In this document: positions 9,298 to 20,726 of the stretch, piece by piece | Layout of the letters: each line of letters starts with the position of its first letter | How positions within the stretch are numbered: position 1 is the first letter of the stretch | Source: Areca catechu | Lineage: Eukaryota > Streptophyta > Magnoliopsida > Arecales > Arecaceae | Assembly (NCBI GenBank): GCA_021397845.1 | Contig: CM038049.1 | Coordinates: forward strand, 107,538,877-107,602,876 | Length of the DNA stretch: 64,000 bases | Reading direction: 5' to 3' | Notes under the pieces: generated by a model | What the model was told of the DNA's origin: nothing | Seen by the model: the letters and a program-made list of their open reading frames with translations, nothing else | Database searches by the model: none | Program-made: the position numbers and the translations under genes

Positions 9298-10962
9298 TGA
9301 TGCAGAACGAAAGCTCTGATACCAAAAATGATGCAGAACAAATAAAATGATGCGATGCGGAAGTAAATTAAGACTAAGTCTTTTTTTTTTTTATATATAT
9401 TTTCAGAAGTTGTCTTTGACTCAAAGGAAAGATAAACTAATGTTGAAAGAAACTAAGAAATGACAGAAAGCACAATTAAAAGGAGTGGATTATCAGAGTA
9501 ACTCAGAAGTAGGATCGCTGGGGATTGAGAAACACCAAGACCTAGGGTTTACTCCTCTTTCAAGAAACAGACGAAGAGAGAAGAGAAGGTTTTATACCTG
9601 ACTGTGATATCTCTCATTGCTTCAATTGAAGGACACTCTCGAGCAGATTGTAGGATCCTTGGAGACGGGGTATCTTCGCAATGGATCCTCGGATTGTTGT
9701 CCTATGACAAGGTTGGCCTTCTTCTCGAACTCAGGATCTAGAAGAAGAAGAACAAAAGAAGAACCCCAAAGAAAGACACTGACCTGAGGACTTAATGAAG
9801 ATTGTTGGATGTAGAAGTTCTGGCGATCTTGATACTGATCTGACACTTCTTTGAACTTGCTCTGTAGTTGAAACAGTTGATCTGAGCCTGGATGCTGGTG
9901 GCCTCTGAAGCAGTGGTAGCTGACTTGAAGATGGCTGGATTGGGGTCCTGGTGGTCGGCCACCCTTTGGAAGAGGGACCTTGGAGATGGTGTAGAGGCTA
10001 GGATTTGGTGGAGGTGGAGTAGAGATGGGTGGACTAAGCTAGGGTTTTGGGGTTGGAGATCTCACACCTCCTTAAGGTTCCTAGGAAACCCGGATTTACT
10101 CCCTCACAGAGCTCAACACTCGAATACAAGTGCGAAAGAGAGAAACACATAGTTGCTCACAAAGAAATTGATTTCATTCATCATTATTTTTCAAGAGTTA
10201 CATAGAGTTGAATATATAGACATAACAAAGAAATAAAATTTCATACATTTCCCATGTGGGACTAAACTCCCTATCCTATACTTTTGGTAGGAAATATTTT
10301 CCCTCTTGGCCAACCAAAGAGTCCTACAAGGAGTGGGCGGCCCTAAAAGTCATGAAAATCCTTTCAAAAGGTAGAAAGATGGCACCTCCTAAGTCTTCTC
10401 CTTGAATTTAGGGTTCTTCCTTCAATGGTTCAACTCTTTTGGACACCTCCTTTTCTTTCTCCCCAAGTCATGGCTCTTCCCAACTTTGCTTTGGTCTTTT
10501 TAGGCATGGATTGGGCACCCCCTTGAAGTGCTCCCCAAGAAATGCCTCTTTCTTTCTTTAGCTTGGCCTTTTAAGGTATATATGGGGCGCCTCCTTGATT
10601 TTGGCTTCAAGAAAAATTCTTGCTCCCTTGGGTGTGGGGACCAAGACACTGGGATGCAGATGTGGTGCCTCCTGGACTCTATCGTGTGGCTGGGAGTGTG
10701 GCGCCCACTTGCTTGGGCCTTGACTTGGCTGGAAAAAAAATGGCACCAACCTGGAGAAGACCTAGACCACTACTAGGAATTGAATCGAGTCAACATGACT
10801 CAACAAAATTTAAATTATAGGGAAATACAGACTTAAGATTAAAATTGAGTTGACCAAGTCAACCCTTAATACAAAACTAGAAAACACTAATTCTTCGGGC
10901 AAGGTCAATCAGAGATCCAGATGGAGCCCTGAAGTCTTCTTCTGATTCTGGTGCCCGCACCA
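9298..10962 (-). repeat. 3' LTR of element A (1665 bp) with a captured primer site at its end
   Basis: In element orientation it starts TGGTGCGGGCACCAG at 10962 and ends with two copies of the terminal motif TTCTGCATCA, at 9338-9329 and 9307-9298. Between them lies a copy of the primer-site sequence TGGTATCAGAGC (complement at 9313-9324). The same extended end is present in the 5' LTR, so it was already part of the LTR when A transposed. Confidence 0.85.
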
Positions 10963-11137
10963 ATTCTCCCGGGGTGGGAGGAACTCGACCTTGTCGAGTA
11001 AGGCTCAAGCTGGCTCTGGTATTTCTCTAAGAGGTCTGGGTTCAATTCTTGTAATTCTTCTCAGGAGATCCAAGAGTCATCAGAATCTAGCCTTCCTTGC
11101 CAGCGGACCAAGTATCTTTGGTATCCTTGAATATGAG
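10963..11137 (-). pseudogene. Chromodomain 3' end of element A, left of insertion B
   Basis: The minus-strand frame encodes the end of the chromodomain (RYLVRWQGRLDSDDSWIS) and the tail SSSSHPGRIG that reads into the 3' LTR. Its upstream half lies at 19993-20340 on the other side of B. The short duplicated target is ATGAG here (11133-11137) and ACGAG at 19993-19997, one C-to-T change apart. Confidence 0.8.
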
Positions 11138-12749
11138 TGATGCAGAACAAAGAACAAAGAAGCGTATGCGGAAGTAAAAATTAAGATTAATTCTTTTTTT
11201 TTTTTTATATTTCAGAAATTGGCTTTGACTCAAAGTAAAGTTAAACTAAGTTGAAGTAAACTAGGTAATGATTGAAAGCACAATTTAGAAAAACTAGGTT
11301 ATCAGAGTAGTTCAGAAGTAACGGATCGCTGGGGGTTGAGAAACTCCCAGACCTAGGGTTTCGCTCTGAACTTTCAACAGGACAGAAATAGAGAGGAGAG
11401 ATGGGTTACCAACTAGACAGTGATCTTCACAGAATTTGGGTGGAAGAACTCTCTCGGGCAGATTGTTGGAACCTCGGATTCGGCTATCTTCGCAATGGAT
11501 CCTCCAATACTGGTCTTATGGCTGGGTCGGCTTCTCCTGGACTCAAGATCTGGGAAGAAGAAAAACAAGTGATGGATTCAGAGACTCGGGGAAGGATTTA
11601 CCAGTTCGAAGAACTTGAAGGCTGATGTCGCTGAGATCCGGATTCTCTTGAAGGCTGATTCGACTCCCTCTGGAAAGAGCTTTGGATCTGAAGTATCCGG
11701 ACTGTAGTTGGATGCTGGTGGTCGGCCTGGACTTGGAGAGAGAGGCTGTGAGAAGTGGGATAGGCTAGGGATTGGCGGAAAGAAAAGAATGATGGGCGGC
11801 GAGGGTTTGGGAGTGGAGTGGCTAACCTAGGGTTTGGGTTTTGGAGATCTCACACCTCCTCAAAGTTCCTGGGGAACCCGGATTTACTCCCTCACGGAGC
11901 TCAACACCTGGATGCAAGTGCGGAAGAGAGAAAACACAAAGTTTGCTCACAAAAAAAATTTGGTTTCATTCATCTGATTCATTAGAACTTACAAAGGGGT
12001 TTAATTTATAGGACTTTACAAGAGAGTAGGGTTTTACATCTTCCCATGTGGGACTAAAGGAGGGGATCTACAAATCAGGATAATCCATACACATATGGCC
12101 GGCCAAGGTTCCAAAAAAAATTGATTTGGGTTATAAAAGGAAGGTAGATGGCGCCTCCATGCTTGGTTCTTCAAGAGAGGATTTCTTTCCTTCCATGGCT
12201 CAACTCTTTTGGACTCCTCCTTTTCTTTCTCCCTAAGTCAAGGTCCTTCCCATCTTTGTTTTGGATATTTTTGGCAGGTAGTGGGTGCCTCCTTGAAGTT
12301 CTCTCTAAGAGAATTTCTTCTCTTTCATAGTTTGGTTCTTTTGGGAAAGTCTTGGGCCGCCCCCTTGATTTGTGGACTCCTGGTGGATTTCTCCTCAGTT
12401 GGCGCATGAGAGAAGGGTGCTGCTATCTGTGGTGTGGGGACCAAAGGTTGCTGGATGTAGATGTGGCACCCCCTGGACTCAGGCGTATGGCTGGGAGTGT
12501 GGCTGGGAGTGTGGCGCCCACTTGCTTGGCCTTGGGAGAAAATGTAACACCCCAGGTTGAAGCCCTAGTCCACTACTGAGTCAACATGACTCAACAAAAT
12601 AAAAATGCAGGTAATATAGACTCAAGCAAAAATTGAGTTGATCAAGTCAACCCTTATTACAAGCCAAAAAACCCTAATTCTTCGGGCAAGGTTAATCAGA
12701 GATCCAGATGGAGCTCTGAAGTCTTCTTCTGAGTCTGGTGCCCGCACCA
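11138..12749 (-). repeat. 3' LTR of element B (1612 bp)
   Basis: It starts TGGTGCGGGCACCAG at 12749 in element orientation and ends TTCTGCATCA at 11138. A TATA-like CCTATAAATTAAAC is readable in element orientation near 12024. The final 19 codons of pol lie within it. Confidence 0.9.
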
Positions 12750-14205
12750 ATTCTCCCAGGATGGGAGGAACTCGACCCTGTCGAGTATGGATTAAGTTGG
12801 CTCTGGTATCTCTCCAAGAGGTCTGGGTCCAACTCTTGTAATTCTTCTCGGGAGATCCAAGAGTCATCAGAATCTGGCCTTCCTAGCCAGCGGACCAGGT
12901 ATCTTTGGTATCCTCGATTACGAGTAGAGATAACCTGATCATCCAGGATCTTTTCAATCTGCTCTTTCCTCACAGGCCAGTTTGTTGGTGGACACACAGG
13001 GTCAGGTTCACTCTCAAGAGCAGGATTAGGTTCAAAAGCCTCACTGGGAATCACAGCTGGCTCCCTATACTCTACTAGGTCTGTAATGTTGAAAGTAGAG
13101 CTAATGCCTAGTTCTGGAGGTAACTCAAGCACATAGGCATTGGATCCTACTCTCTTTACCACTCTAAATGGTCCAGCTCCCCTAGCATGTAACTTTCTAA
13201 CGGTTCCAGGAGGAAACCGTTCAGACCTTAACCTAATCATTACATAGTCTCCTTCGTCAAAAGTTTTGACTCGCCTTTGAGAATCAGCCAATTTCTTATA
13301 AGTTTCATTACTTAAATTTATTTTGGCTTGAATTTCTTTATGCAAGTCTTTTATATGCTGTGCAAAAACTTCGGGGAGACCCATGTGTGGACTGGTAAAG
13401 GAGCTAGGTCAAGAGGTGTGTGGGGTTTGTAACCATGCACAATTTCAAATGGACTCTTACCCGTAGACCTATTGACCGAGTCATTATATACAAATTCAGC
13501 TCTAGGTAAGTACAAATCCCAGTTCCTAATGTTTTCACCAACAAGACACCTTAGCAGATTGCCTAAACTACGGTTCACTACTTCGGTTTGGCCGTCAGTC
13601 TGGGGATGATAGGCAGTTGAAAACTTAAGTTTCGTCCCTAACTTATGCCAAAGGGTTTTCCAGAAATAGCTGGTGAACCGAACATCCCTATCTGAAACAA
13701 TGGTCTTGGGTAGGCCATGGAGTCGCACTATCTCATTAAAGAACAGGGTGGCTACCTTAGATGCATCAAATGTTTGGGAACAAGGCAAGAAATGGGCCAT
13801 CTTGGAAAATCGGTCTACTACAACGCAGATGGAGTCATGCCTCCTCTGGGTCTTAGGCAAACCTAACACAAAGTCCATGCTCACATCTTGCCAAGGGCGA
13901 TCTGGGACAGGGAGTGGGGTATAAAGGCCGGTGTTCTGTTTTCGCTGTTTGGCAACAGCGCAGGTTCGACACCTAGCCACAATGTGTGCTACATCTCTTT
14001 TTAAGCTATGCTAGAAAAAATGATCTTCAATAGCCAGGGTGGTCTTATCTTTTCCGAAATGGCCAGCTAAACCTCCAGCATGAGTTTCCCAAATCAAAAA
14101 TTCCCTAAGAGAGGTTCTAGGGATGCAAAGCATATTCTTAAAGAACAGAAAGCCATCTAAAAGGGAATAATCCTTATGTTCACTAGATGGTCCTTGAGTT
14201 AGATC
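12692..14205 (-). pseudogene. Element B integrase and chromodomain (broken)
   Basis: Downstream of the TAG at 14203-14205 the frame continues into the integrase zinc domain (HAGGLAGHFGKDKTT, RCRTCAVAKQ) with a second stop where intact relatives have Trp (FF*HSL against FFWPSL, near 14011). The catalytic core follows with DVSMDFVLGLP, SDRDVRF and QTDGQTEVVNRSLGN, giving the D, D and E positions. A frameshift near 13380 separates it from the C-terminal domain (GAGPFRVVKRVGSNAYVLEL) and chromodomain (IEKILDDQVISTRNRGYQRY, LVRWLGRPDSDDSWIS). The stop lies 58 bp inside the 3' LTR. Confidence 0.9.
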
Positions 14206-16656
14206 CTAGTACACAGTCTTAAAATCTGGACACGACTCATATTCCTCTTTGATTTGCTCAAACCCTATGACTTCAGCCCTAACAGAATTCAACAACAAAG
14301 ATCGACGACTAAGGGCATCAGCTACCTTATTTTCAGACCCAGCCTTATGCTTCAAAACAAAAGTATAGGACTGGATATACTCTACCCACTTAGCATGCCT
14401 AGGGTTAAGCTTCTTCTGAGAATTCAAGAATCTAAGAGCCTCATGGTCCGAAAACAGCACAAATTCTTGCGGTAGCAAATAATGTCTCCAGTAACGCAAA
14501 GCTTGCACTACCGCATGAAATTCCTTATCATAGGTAGAATACCTAAGCTTAGCATCATTAAGTTTTTCACTAAAGAATGCTACGGGATGGTTCTCTTGGC
14601 TTAGGACTCCACCTATACCTACTCCTGAAGCATCACAGGCAACCTCAAATATCTTTGAAAAGTCCGGTAGTCTCAAAATGGGTGCCTGGGTCATCCTATC
14701 CTTAAGATCTAGGAAGGCTTTATGGGCTGCTTTGGTCCACTGAAATTCTTCCTTCCTAATGCAGTCTGTGATAGGAGCAACTATGGTACTAAACCCCTTG
14801 ATGAATCGCCTATAGAAGGTAGCCAAGCCATGGAAACTTCTGACTTCATGCACACTGGTCGGCTCTGGCCATTCTACTATGGACCTAATCTTTTCAGGAT
14901 CGGCAGCCACGCCGTCAGGGGTTACAACAAATCCAAAGAAGATAATTCTACTGGTCATAAATTCACACTTTTTGAGATTACCGTAGAGACTATCATTCCT
15001 CAAAACTTGACAGACTTGTCTAAGGTGGCCTAGGTGATCTGCAGGGGTCTTACTATAGATCAGGATGTCATCAAAATAGACCACTACAAACTTTCCTATG
15101 AAAGCTCTACGTACCTGGGTCATAATCCTCATGAAAGTACTAGGGGCATTGGACAACCCAAAAGGCATAACAACCCATTCAAAGAGACCATCCTTAGTTT
15201 TGAAGGCTGTTTTCCACTCATCCCCTGGTCTAATCCTAACCTGATGATAGCCGCTCTTGAGATCAATTTTAGAAAAAACCATGGCACCGGCCATCATATC
15301 AAGCATGTCATCTAGTCTAGGGATGGGGAACCTATACTTGATTGTGATTTTATTGATGGCACGATTGTCAACACACATCCTCCACGTGCCATCCTTCTTC
15401 GGGGTTAGAAGTGCAGGGACTGCACAAGGGCTAAGACTCTCTCTAATGAACCCTTTCCTCAACAATTCGCCAACTTGCTTTTGCAATTCTTTATGCTCAG
15501 ATGGATTCATCCTATAATGGGGCAAGTTGGGTAAAGTAGCTCCTGGGACTAAATCTATGGAATGCTGAATATCCCTAAGAGGTGGAAGGTGGTCTGGCAG
15601 ATCCTCAGGAAAAACATCCTCAAATTCTTCTAATAAAGGCTTAACTTCCTGAGGAGGCTCTGAGGGTGTAGGAGTCCTAAGTTCCTTAGCAGTCAACATC
15701 CAAATGGGTGAACCACTATGAATTTCTTGTTCTAGATCCTTGGCACTAATTAGGTTCACTCCAGTCTTCATTTCTCTAACCTTACTGGTTCCTTTAGCTA
15801 CCTTGTCCTTAGGAGGGACTGAATGGATTGTGATTTTCTTCCCATTGAAACTAAAGACACAGGTGTTGGATTTTCCTAAGAGGGTGGCATCATGATCATA
15901 CAACCAAGGTCTTCCAAGAATTATACTGCTCACCCCCATGGGCAAGATATCACACCAAATCTTCTCTTGATAGGATTGCATTTGGATTTGGACCTGACAT
16001 CTAGACTGGATGGGTATAGAGGTAGAGTCTACCCAAGAAACCTTATAGGGGTTGGGGTGAGGGACTGGGGTTAAGCCTAACATTTTGACAGTGCTAGTAG
16101 AAATGGCATTCACACAGCTCCCACTATCTATGATGATTTTACAAACCTTATCCCCTAGTTTAAGGAAAGTCTGTAGGATGTTAGTCCTACGCCAATCTTC
16201 CTGAACTTTAGTTTGGGACAAGATGCATCTCACAACCCCTAATTGGTCAGACTCTGTGGATTCTTCCTCTCCTTCATACTCATCAACCAAATTCATTCCG
16301 GCCTCATAAACTTCTTCTTCAAACTCCTCATTAGGCTCGGAATTCTCTTCTCCTCCCTCTTCTATATAAAGGGATCTACGAGGGCACTGGCTAGAAACAT
16401 GACCTACCTTATGGCACTTAAAACAAGCTATGGCTGTGCACTGGTTGAAGATATGAACGGGCTTCTGGCACTTAAAACAGATGATACTAGGGGTTTTCTG
16501 GGTGTCAGGTGCCTTACCTTTGTCCATGGGCCTAGGGGTGGGAATACCCTGATTAGGCTTGCTAGGGGTAACCTGGCTAGGTCCATTTCTTGGGATTGGG
16601 GTAGTAATCCTAGAAGGCATGGGTCCTCTCTGAAACTTCTCAATGTTCAGTGCAAT
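14206..16656 (-). pseudogene. Element B gag C-terminus, protease, reverse transcriptase and RNase H
   Basis: The frame is continuous with gag but separated from it by a TAG at 16654-16656, where element C has CAG. Two zinc knuckles (CFKCQKPVHIFNQC and CFKCHKVGHVSSQC) lead to an acidic linker and an aspartic protease with the active site KIIIDSGSCVNAIS (Asp codon 16126-16128). RT follows with WRMCVDNRAINKITIKYRFP, MPFGLSNAPSTFMRIM and VVYFDDILIYS. RNase H has FEVACDASGVGIGGVL, TYDKEF and LFSDHEALRF. It ends at a TAG (14203-14205) that is CAG in element C. All catalytic motifs of this part are present, so the reading frame was recently functional. Confidence 0.9.
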
Positions 16657-17475
16657 CTAATAGGCTTGGTCTAGGTCAGTAACCTCTCTCAGAAACAACT
16701 CTCTCTTAATGTCTTCCCTAAGTCCAGCCCTAAATCTAGACAAAGTGACCTCATGGGCTTCACTCACATCACATCTCATCAGGTATTCATCAAAGGTGGT
16801 TATGTAGTCTGAAACAGATCGGTTCCCTTGTTTCAAAGTCTGCCATTGGTCTAATAGATTTTGCTGGTATGAAATGGGTAGATATTTATCTCTAAGCTTC
16901 TCTTTCATACCCTGCCAAGTGGTTATGGGCTCTACATTTCGTCTTCTAGTGGTCAGCTCAATGTTCCCCAAGTATAACCTAGCTTGACGTATTAATTTCA
17001 TCTTGGCAAACTTGAATTTCCTCTCCTCAGACATGGCATACCACTCAAAGTACTGGTCCATCTCAGCCTCCCAATCAGAATACACCTTAGGATTTAAGCT
17101 ACCATCAAAAGTGGGTGCATCTAACTTGATGTTCCGAATGAACCTATCATCTCTATCCTCAGGTTCTGGGTCAGGCCTCCTATGATTAGGTTCAGGATCT
17201 CGGTATAAAGGTCTTCTAGGCTCTTGGTGTGGGTGAGGTTGAGGCACATTAAAATCTGGGTCAGGAGTCCAGTTCTGATGCCTAGGTTCCTCTAGCACTT
17301 GGACTCGATCCCTAAGCTGGGCAAAATCCTCATGGACTTGTTCTTTAAACTGGGCAACAGTGGTAGTCACATCCTGACTCAGTTTGTTCATACTCTCAGT
17401 AAGAGCTCTAACCATGGCCTCTAAATCAGGTTGGGTTTGACCAGGTTGGTAGGGCACTCCATTCCGGGTAGACAT
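16657..17475 (-). pseudogene. Element B gag (capsid region)
   Basis: The start chosen is the ATG at 17473-17475 (MSTRNGVPYQPGQTQPDLEA), because element C starts at the same residue; an in-frame ATG five codons upstream is not shared. The protein has an N-terminal coiled-coil-like stretch (QLRDRVQVLEE), a Pro-rich linker, and the retrotransposon gag core (FDGSLNPKVYSDWEAEMDQY, WQGMKEKLRDKYLPISYQQN, FRAGLREDIKRELFLREV). It is open for 273 codons and ends at the TAG before the zinc knuckles. It would form the virus-like particle in the cytoplasm. Confidence 0.88.
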
Positions 17476-18376
17476 GATGCAAGCAAACACACAAAATGAG
17501 ACTCAACTGAATAACTACGGGCTAACTAGACCTAGAGCCCAAACTAGATGCCCAATCAGAGTGGCAAGCTAGCCTGTAGTAACTCAGGACTCAGCCAGGC
17601 AGGTGTAAGGGGAGTGTTAGGTCCCTGAATGCCAATCCTAGACACCAATCAGAGATTGGCCAGGTAGGCGGACCAGCACACAAGCCCTTCGGGATGGAAT
17701 CCCTGAACCACCATTCTAGACACTGAGTATAAAGCACACACAGAGTAACCAGACAAACTGACTCAACACTAGCCTTGACCCGACTTGTTGACGTCCCTAG
17801 CCCACTAGGGCAAATTAGGTCTAATTAATTTTAAGATTAAAGGCTTAGGGTCGAATGAGTGGGTGGTGGTTTTGGGCTAAGGAGAGGTTATCAACTCCTT
17901 CCCTTATCTTAGATGCTCAAATGCCCTTAAGATGAATTAAGAGATGAACACTCAAAAATATTTGGATTGCAGAACATAAAAACAGAGTTGCAGTAATTTA
18001 ATTCTCAGAAATTCCACAGATACCAATAAATCACAAGAAAATTATGTAAAATAGTTTCAATTATACTAGTTTCAGAAAAACAAAAATCAACAAATTTGGA
18101 GTTACCTTCAGTGAGAAATAATTCTTCCAACAAGACAATTACAGGCTGAAAATAGAGCACTTCCCCGTTTACAATTCCTGCTACGAAGTTATAACCCAAC
18201 GGATCCCCTACACGCCCTAGGAACACCCCGTGGAATGGGAAGAGGAGATTTGCACCTCGCTTCATTCATAGGACTGGACGTCCTGGGGAGTCTACTTCGA
18301 GCAGACAAAGTAAAAAGAGAGAGACTCAAGCAAGCAATCGAAACAGAAACCCTAGACAGGGCTCTGATACCAAAAA
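17476..18376 (-). promoter_or_regulatory. Element B untranslated leader and tRNA-Met primer site
   Basis: The primer site is at 18361-18372, whose minus strand reads TGGTATCAGAGC, complementary to the 3' end of initiator tRNA-Met, four T residues after the LTR. The 890-bp leader has no credible ORF. It contains the conserved strings CTAGCCCACTAGGGC and GATTGGTGTCTAGGATTGGC that are also in the leaders of A and C. Confidence 0.85.
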
Positions 18377-19992
18377 TGATGCAGAACAAAGAACAAAGAA
18401 GCGTATGCGAAAGTAAAAATTCAGATTAATTCTTTTTTTTTTTTTTTAATATTTCAGAAATTGGCTTTGACTCAAAGTAAAGTTAAACTAAGTTGAAGTA
18501 AACTAGGTAATGATTGAAAGCACAATTTAGAAAAACTAGGTTATCAGAGTAGTTCAGAAGTAACGAATCGCTGGGGGTTGAGAAACTTCCAGACCTAGGG
18601 TTTCGCTGTGAACTTTCAACAGGACAGAAATAGAGAGGAGAGATGGGTTACCAACCAGACAGTGATCTTCACAGAATTTGGGTGGAAGAACTCTCTCGGG
18701 CAGATTGTTGTATCCTCGGATTCGGCTATCTTCGTAATGGATCCTCCAATACTGGTCTCGTGGCTGGGTCGGCTTCTCCTGGACTCAAGATCTGGGAAGA
18801 AGAAAAACAAGTGATGGATTCAGAGACTTGGGGAAGGATTTACCAGTTCGAAGAACTTGAAGGCTGATGTCGCTGAGATCCGGATTCTCTTGAAGGCTGA
18901 TTCGACTCCCTCTGGAAAGAGCTTTGGATCTGAAGTATCCGGACTATAGCTAGATGCTGGTGGTCAGCCTGGACTTGGAGAGAGAGGCCGTGAGAAGTGG
19001 GATAGGCTAGGGATTGGCGAAAAGAAAAGAATGATGGGCAACGAGGGTTTGGGAGTGGAGTGGCTAACCTAAGGTTTGGGTTTTGGAGATCTCACACCTC
19101 CTCAAAGTTCCTGGGGAACCCGGATTTACTCCCTCACGGAGCTCAACACCTGGATGCAAGTGCAGAAGAGAGAAAACACAAAGTTTGCTCACAAAAAAAA
19201 TTTGGTTTCATTCATCTGATTCATTAGAACTTACAAAGGGGTTTAATTTATAGGACTTTACAAGAGAGTAGAGTTTTACATCTTCCCATGTGGGACTAAA
19301 GGAGGGGATCTACAAATCAGGATAATCCATACACATATGGCCGGCCAAGGTTCCAAAAAAAATTGATTTGGGTTATAAAAGGAAGGTAGATGGCGCCTCC
19401 ATGCTTGGTTCTTCAAGAGAGGATTTCTTTCCTTCCATGGCTCAACTCTTTTGGACTCCTCCTTTTCTTTCTCCCTAAGTCAAGGTCCTTCCCATCTTTG
19501 TTTTGGATATTTTTGGCAGGTAGTGGGCGCCTCCTTGAAGTTCTCTCCAAGAGAATTTCTTCCCTTTCATAGTTTGGTTCTTTTGGGAAAGTCTTGGGCC
19601 GCCCCCTTGATTTGTAGACTCCTGGTGGATTTCTCCTCAATTGGCGCATGAGAGAAGGGAGCTGCTATCTGTGGTGTGGGGACCAAAGGCTGCTGGATGT
19701 AGATGTGGCACCCCCTGGACTCAGGCGTATGGCTGGGAGTGTGGCTGGGAGTGTGGCGCCCACTTGCTTGGCCTTGGGAGAAAATGTAACACCCCAGGTT
19801 GAAGCCCTAGTCCACTACTGAGTCAACATGACTCAACAAAATAAAAATGCAGGTAATATAGACTCAAGCAAAAATTGAGTTGATCAAGTCAACCCTTATT
19901 ACAAGCCAAAAAAACTCTAATTCTTCGGGCAAGGTTAATCAGAGATCCAGATGGAGCTCTGAAGTCTTCTTCTGAGTTTGGTGCCCGCACCA
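18377..19992 (-). repeat. 5' LTR of element B (1616 bp)
   Basis: It runs from TGGTGCGGGCACC at 19992 to TTCTGCATCA at 18377 in element orientation and matches the 3' LTR throughout apart from about 30 substitutions and a few short indels in a poly-T tract. The target duplication ACGAG follows at 19993-19997. Confidence 0.9.
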
Positions 19993-20640
19993 ACGAGGAG
20001 AGATAACCTGATCATCCAGGATCTTTTCAATCTGCTCTTTCCTCACAGGCCAGTTTGTTGGTGGATACACAGGGTCGGGATCACTCTCAATAATAGGATT
20101 AGGTTCAAAAGGCTCACTGAGAATCATAGCTAGCTCCCTGTACTCTACTAGGTCTGTAATGTTGAAAGTGGAGCTAATGCCTAGCTCTGGATGCAACTCA
20201 AGCACATAGGCATTGGGCCCCACTCTCTTCATCACTCTAAATGGTCCAGCTCCTCTAGCATGTAGCTTTCTAACGGTTCCAGGATGAAACCGCTCAGGCC
20301 TTAACCTAATCATTACATAGTCTCCCTCAACAAATGTTTTGACTCACCTTTGAGAATCAGCCAACTTCTTATAAGTTTCATTACTTAAAGTTTTTTTGGC
20401 ATGAATTTCTTTATACAAGTTCTTTACATGATGTGCAAAGTCTTCAGCAGACTCGGAGACTTGTGTGTGGACTGGCAAAGAAACTAGGTCAGGTGGTGTG
20501 TGAGGCTTGTACCCATGAACAATCTCAAAAGGGCTTTTACCTATAGACCTATTGACCGAGTCATTATATGCAAATTCAGCCCTGGGTAAATACAAATCCC
20601 AATTCCTGGTATTCTCACTCAACCAAAATCTGAGTCAATG
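19993..20640 (-). pseudogene. Element A integrase end and chromodomain start, right of insertion B
   Basis: Two adjoining frames encode RNWDLYLPRAEFAYNDSVNR with GKSPFEIVHGYKPHTPPDL (20622-20344), then IRLRPERFHPGTVRKLHARG, GISSTFNITDLVEYREL and EQIEKILDDQVIS (20313-19993), where B interrupts the chromodomain. A stop at about 20343 separates them. This is sequence after the integrase catalytic glutamate, so no active enzyme could be made. It is colinear with B and C at about 85 to 90 percent by eye, unlike the module just upstream. Confidence 0.8.
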
Positions 20641-20726
20641 TCCTAAACTCGACTGACGACGCATTCCTAAAGAATGGACTTTATTCAAAGGAACCCTAGG
20701 TCTAAACCTAACAAACTAAGGCTCTC
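20640..20726 (-). other. Non-coding segment shared by A and E between module and integrase tail
   Basis: The minus strand from about 20755 to 20640 contains GGTCAAACCTAGAGAG and TGTTAGGTTTAGACCTAG. Element E has GGTCAAACCTAGAGAG and TGTTAGGTTTAGGTCCTAG at about 1226-1272. Neither B nor C has this sequence, so the shared replacement extends beyond the coding module. Confidence 0.65.

Larger units (their letters stand above)
11138..19992 (-). mobile_element. Element B: near full-length Ty3/gypsy chromovirus
   Basis: An 8855-bp element with both LTRs, a primer site for initiator tRNA-Met, a long leader, gag, and pol with protease, RT, RNase H, integrase and chromodomain. It lies in the chromodomain of A with target duplication ACGAG/ATGAG. 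The LTRs (1612 and 1616 bp) differ at about 30 positions by eye, roughly 2 percent. Three nonsense codons in pol or at the gag-pol boundary and one frameshift make it inactive. The family looks Galadriel-like among plant chromoviruses, but that assignment is from memory. Confidence 0.92.
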
